A stretch of DNA of 9,727 nucleotides, taken from a bacterium (GTDB lineage: Bacteria; JAUVQV01; DATDCY01). A model generated the notes under the pieces. It was given only the letters and a program-made list of their open reading frames with translations. It was not told where the DNA came from and ran no database searches. Where the stretch lies: the NCBI GenBank assembly GCA_036524115.1, contig DATDCY010000151.1, positions 1 to 9,727 on the forward strand, given 5' to 3'. This document shows, one piece after another, positions 8,304 through 9,727 of the stretch (position 1 is its first letter; every line of letters begins with the position of its first letter). The position numbers were made by a program, and so were the translations under genes.

Positions 8304-9727
8304 ATGGCAACCATAACCGTTTCCTTTCCCGACGGCTCGCGGGCTGAAGTCCCGGCGGGCACCGCCGCCGGCAAGGCGCTCCAGGGGCACCTCGACGGCG
8401 TCCGCGGGGCGCTGGTCGCGGCGCGCGTCGACGGCCGGCTCGTCGACCTGAGCGCGCCGCTGGCGGCCGACGCGCGCGTGGAGGGCGTCGGCTTCGACTC
8501 CCCCGAGGGGCGCGACGTCTTCCGCCACTCCAGCGCGCACCTCATGGCCGAGGCGGTGGCCGACCTCTTCCCCGGCGTGAAGTTCGCGATCGGGCCCGCG
8601 ATCGCCGACGGCTTCTATTACGACTTCGACGTCGAGAAACCCTTCACGCCCGAGGACCTCGAGCGCATCGAGAAACGCATGGCCGAGATCGTCAAGGCCA
8701 ACGTGCCGTTCGTGCGCAGCGAGGTCGCGCGCGACGCGGCGCTGGCCGACTTCCGGGGCAAGGGCGAGGTCTACAAGGCCGAGCTCATCGAGGCGATCCA
8801 GGACCCGACCGTGTCGATCTACCGCCAGGGCGGGTTCACCGACCTCTGCCGCGGGCCGCACCTGACCTCGACCGGCAAGATCAAGGCCTTCAAGCTGCTC
8901 TCGGTGGCCGGGGCCTACTGGCGCGGGGACGAGCGCAACCGCATGCTCCAGCGCATCTACGGCACCAGCTTCCCCGACAAGGCGGCGCTCGAGGCCTACC
9001 TGCACCGCCTCGAGGAGGCGAAGAAGCGCGACCACCGCAAGATCGGCAGGGACCTGGACCTCTTCTCCTTCGCCGACGAGGTCGGCCCGGGGATGGTCAT
9101 CTGGCACCCCAAGGGCGGGCTGCTGCGCTACCTGCTGGAGGAGTTCGAGCGGCGCGAGCACCTCAGGCGCGGCTACCAGATCGTCTTCGGGCCCCGCATC
9201 CTGCGGGAGGAGCTCTGGCAGCGCTCGGGCCACTACGACAACTACCGCGAGAACATGTACTTCACCGAGATCGACGAGGTGAAGTACGGCATCAAGCCCA
9301 TGAACTGCCTGGCCCACATGCTGATCTACAAGAGCCAGATCCGCTCCTACCGCGACCTGCCCATCCGCTACTTCGAGCTGGGCACGGTGTACCGCCACGA
9401 GCGGGCGGGGGTTTTGCACGGCCTGCTGCGGGTGCGCGGCTTCACCCAGGACGACGCCCACATCATCTGCGCCCCCGAGCACCTCAACGCCGAGATCCGG
9501 GGGGTGATCGCCCTGGTCAAGGACGTGATGGCCGTCTTCGGCTTCTCCTACCACATGGAGATCAGCACCCGGCCCGAAAAGTCGATCGGCTCCGACGAGA
9601 ACTGGGAGCTGGCCACCAACGCCCTGGAGCAGGCGCTGAAGGACGAGGAGATCCCCTTCGTGATCAACGCGGGGGACGGGGCCTTCTACGGCCCCAAGAT
9701 CGACGTGAAGCTGCGGGACGCCATCGG
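8304..9727 (+). CDS. thrS: Threonine-tRNA ligase, partial (C-terminus beyond window)
   Basis: Attaches threonine to tRNA-Thr. About 474 of the usual 640 or so residues are present. The N-terminal TGS domain spans about 1-63. The editing domain has HSSAH (His75, His79) and CRGPH (Cys182, His186), the residues that clear mis-charged serine. The class II catalytic core starts around 245: zinc ligands Cys335 (KPMNC) and His386 (QDDAH) are visible, with motif 2 in [18 protein letters not shown] (Arg364). The third zinc ligand, motif 3 and the anticodon-binding domain lie past the edge. The sequence after the zinc cysteine is MNCLAH where many bacteria have MNCPGH. Start ATG 8304 has AGGA about 10 nt upstream. 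In many bacteria thrS leads into infC-rpmI-rplT, which would be expected to the right. Confidence 0.96.
   Translation, partial: MATITVSFPDGSRAEVPAGTAAGKALQGHLDGVRGALVAARVDGRLVDLSAPLAADARVEGVGFDSPEGRDVFRHSSAHLMAEAVADLFPGVKFAIGPAIADGFYYDFDVEKPFTPEDLERIEKRMAEIVKANVPFVRSEVARDAALADFRGKGEVYKAELIEAIQDPTVSIYRQGGFTDLCRGPHLTSTGKIKAFKLLSVAGAYWRGDERNRMLQRIYGTSFPDKAALEAYLHRLEEAKKRDHRKIGRDLDLFSFADEVGPGMVIWHPKGGLLRYLLEEFERREHLRRGYQIVFGPRILREELWQRSGHYDNYRENMYFTEIDEVKYGIKPMNCLAHMLIYKSQIRSYRDLPIRYFELGTVYRHERAGVLHGLLRVRGFTQDDAHIICAPEHLNAEIRGVIALVKDVMAVFGFSYHMEISTRPEKSIGSDENWELATNALEQALKDEEIPFVINAGDGAFYGPKIDVKLRDAI

Overview
The window looks like a chromosomal housekeeping segment from a high-GC Gram-negative bacterium. 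The signs are a SecD/SecF/YajC membrane complex, queuosine genes, a periplasmic thioredoxin-fold protein with a signal peptide, and G/C-rich third codon positions (several stretches count 73-83% GC). The gene order queA-tgt-yajC-secD-secF is widespread in Proteobacteria and relatives. The AT-rich 'GGGGACAGAT...TTTTCC' type repeats remind me of repeats in deltaproteobacterial and related genomes. That is recollection, so the phylum assignment is tentative.

Layout. (1) 1-343, minus: a fragment of a methyl-accepting chemotaxis protein signalling domain with no start. It abuts, out of frame, (2) a TlpA/thioredoxin-like secreted protein (342-863, minus) that has lost its stop. This abrupt junction is most likely a rearrangement or assembly chimera. 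(3) 924-7080, minus: a run of trmJ-type RNA methyltransferase, secF, secD, yajC, tgt and queA, transcribed in the order queA to trmJ. (4) A short divergent promoter region at 7081-7124. (5) 7125-7916, plus: truA, whose 3' half is clearly lower in GC than its surroundings. (6) 7917-8085: an intergenic stretch with an imperfect inverted repeat, a third related repeat and a sigma70-like promoter. (7) tRNA-Val(GAC) at 8086-8160. (8) thrS from 8304 to beyond the right edge.

How the genes fit together: four products modify tRNA. QueA and Tgt make queuosine at the wobble position, TrmJ methylates ribose in the anticodon loop, and TruA makes pseudouridine in the anticodon arm. A tRNA gene and an aminoacyl-tRNA synthetase lie beside them. 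The embedded yajC-secD-secF block encodes the accessory part of the Sec translocon that uses the proton gradient to complete export.

I see no convincing new defence, metabolic or mobile system. The points worth a second look are the MCP/tlpA junction, the cysteine-less TlpA, a bidirectional queA/truA promoter with overlapping -10 elements, a possible leaderless tgt transcript, the GC dip in truA that runs to the tRNA gene, and repeat DNA overlapping the tRNA promoter.
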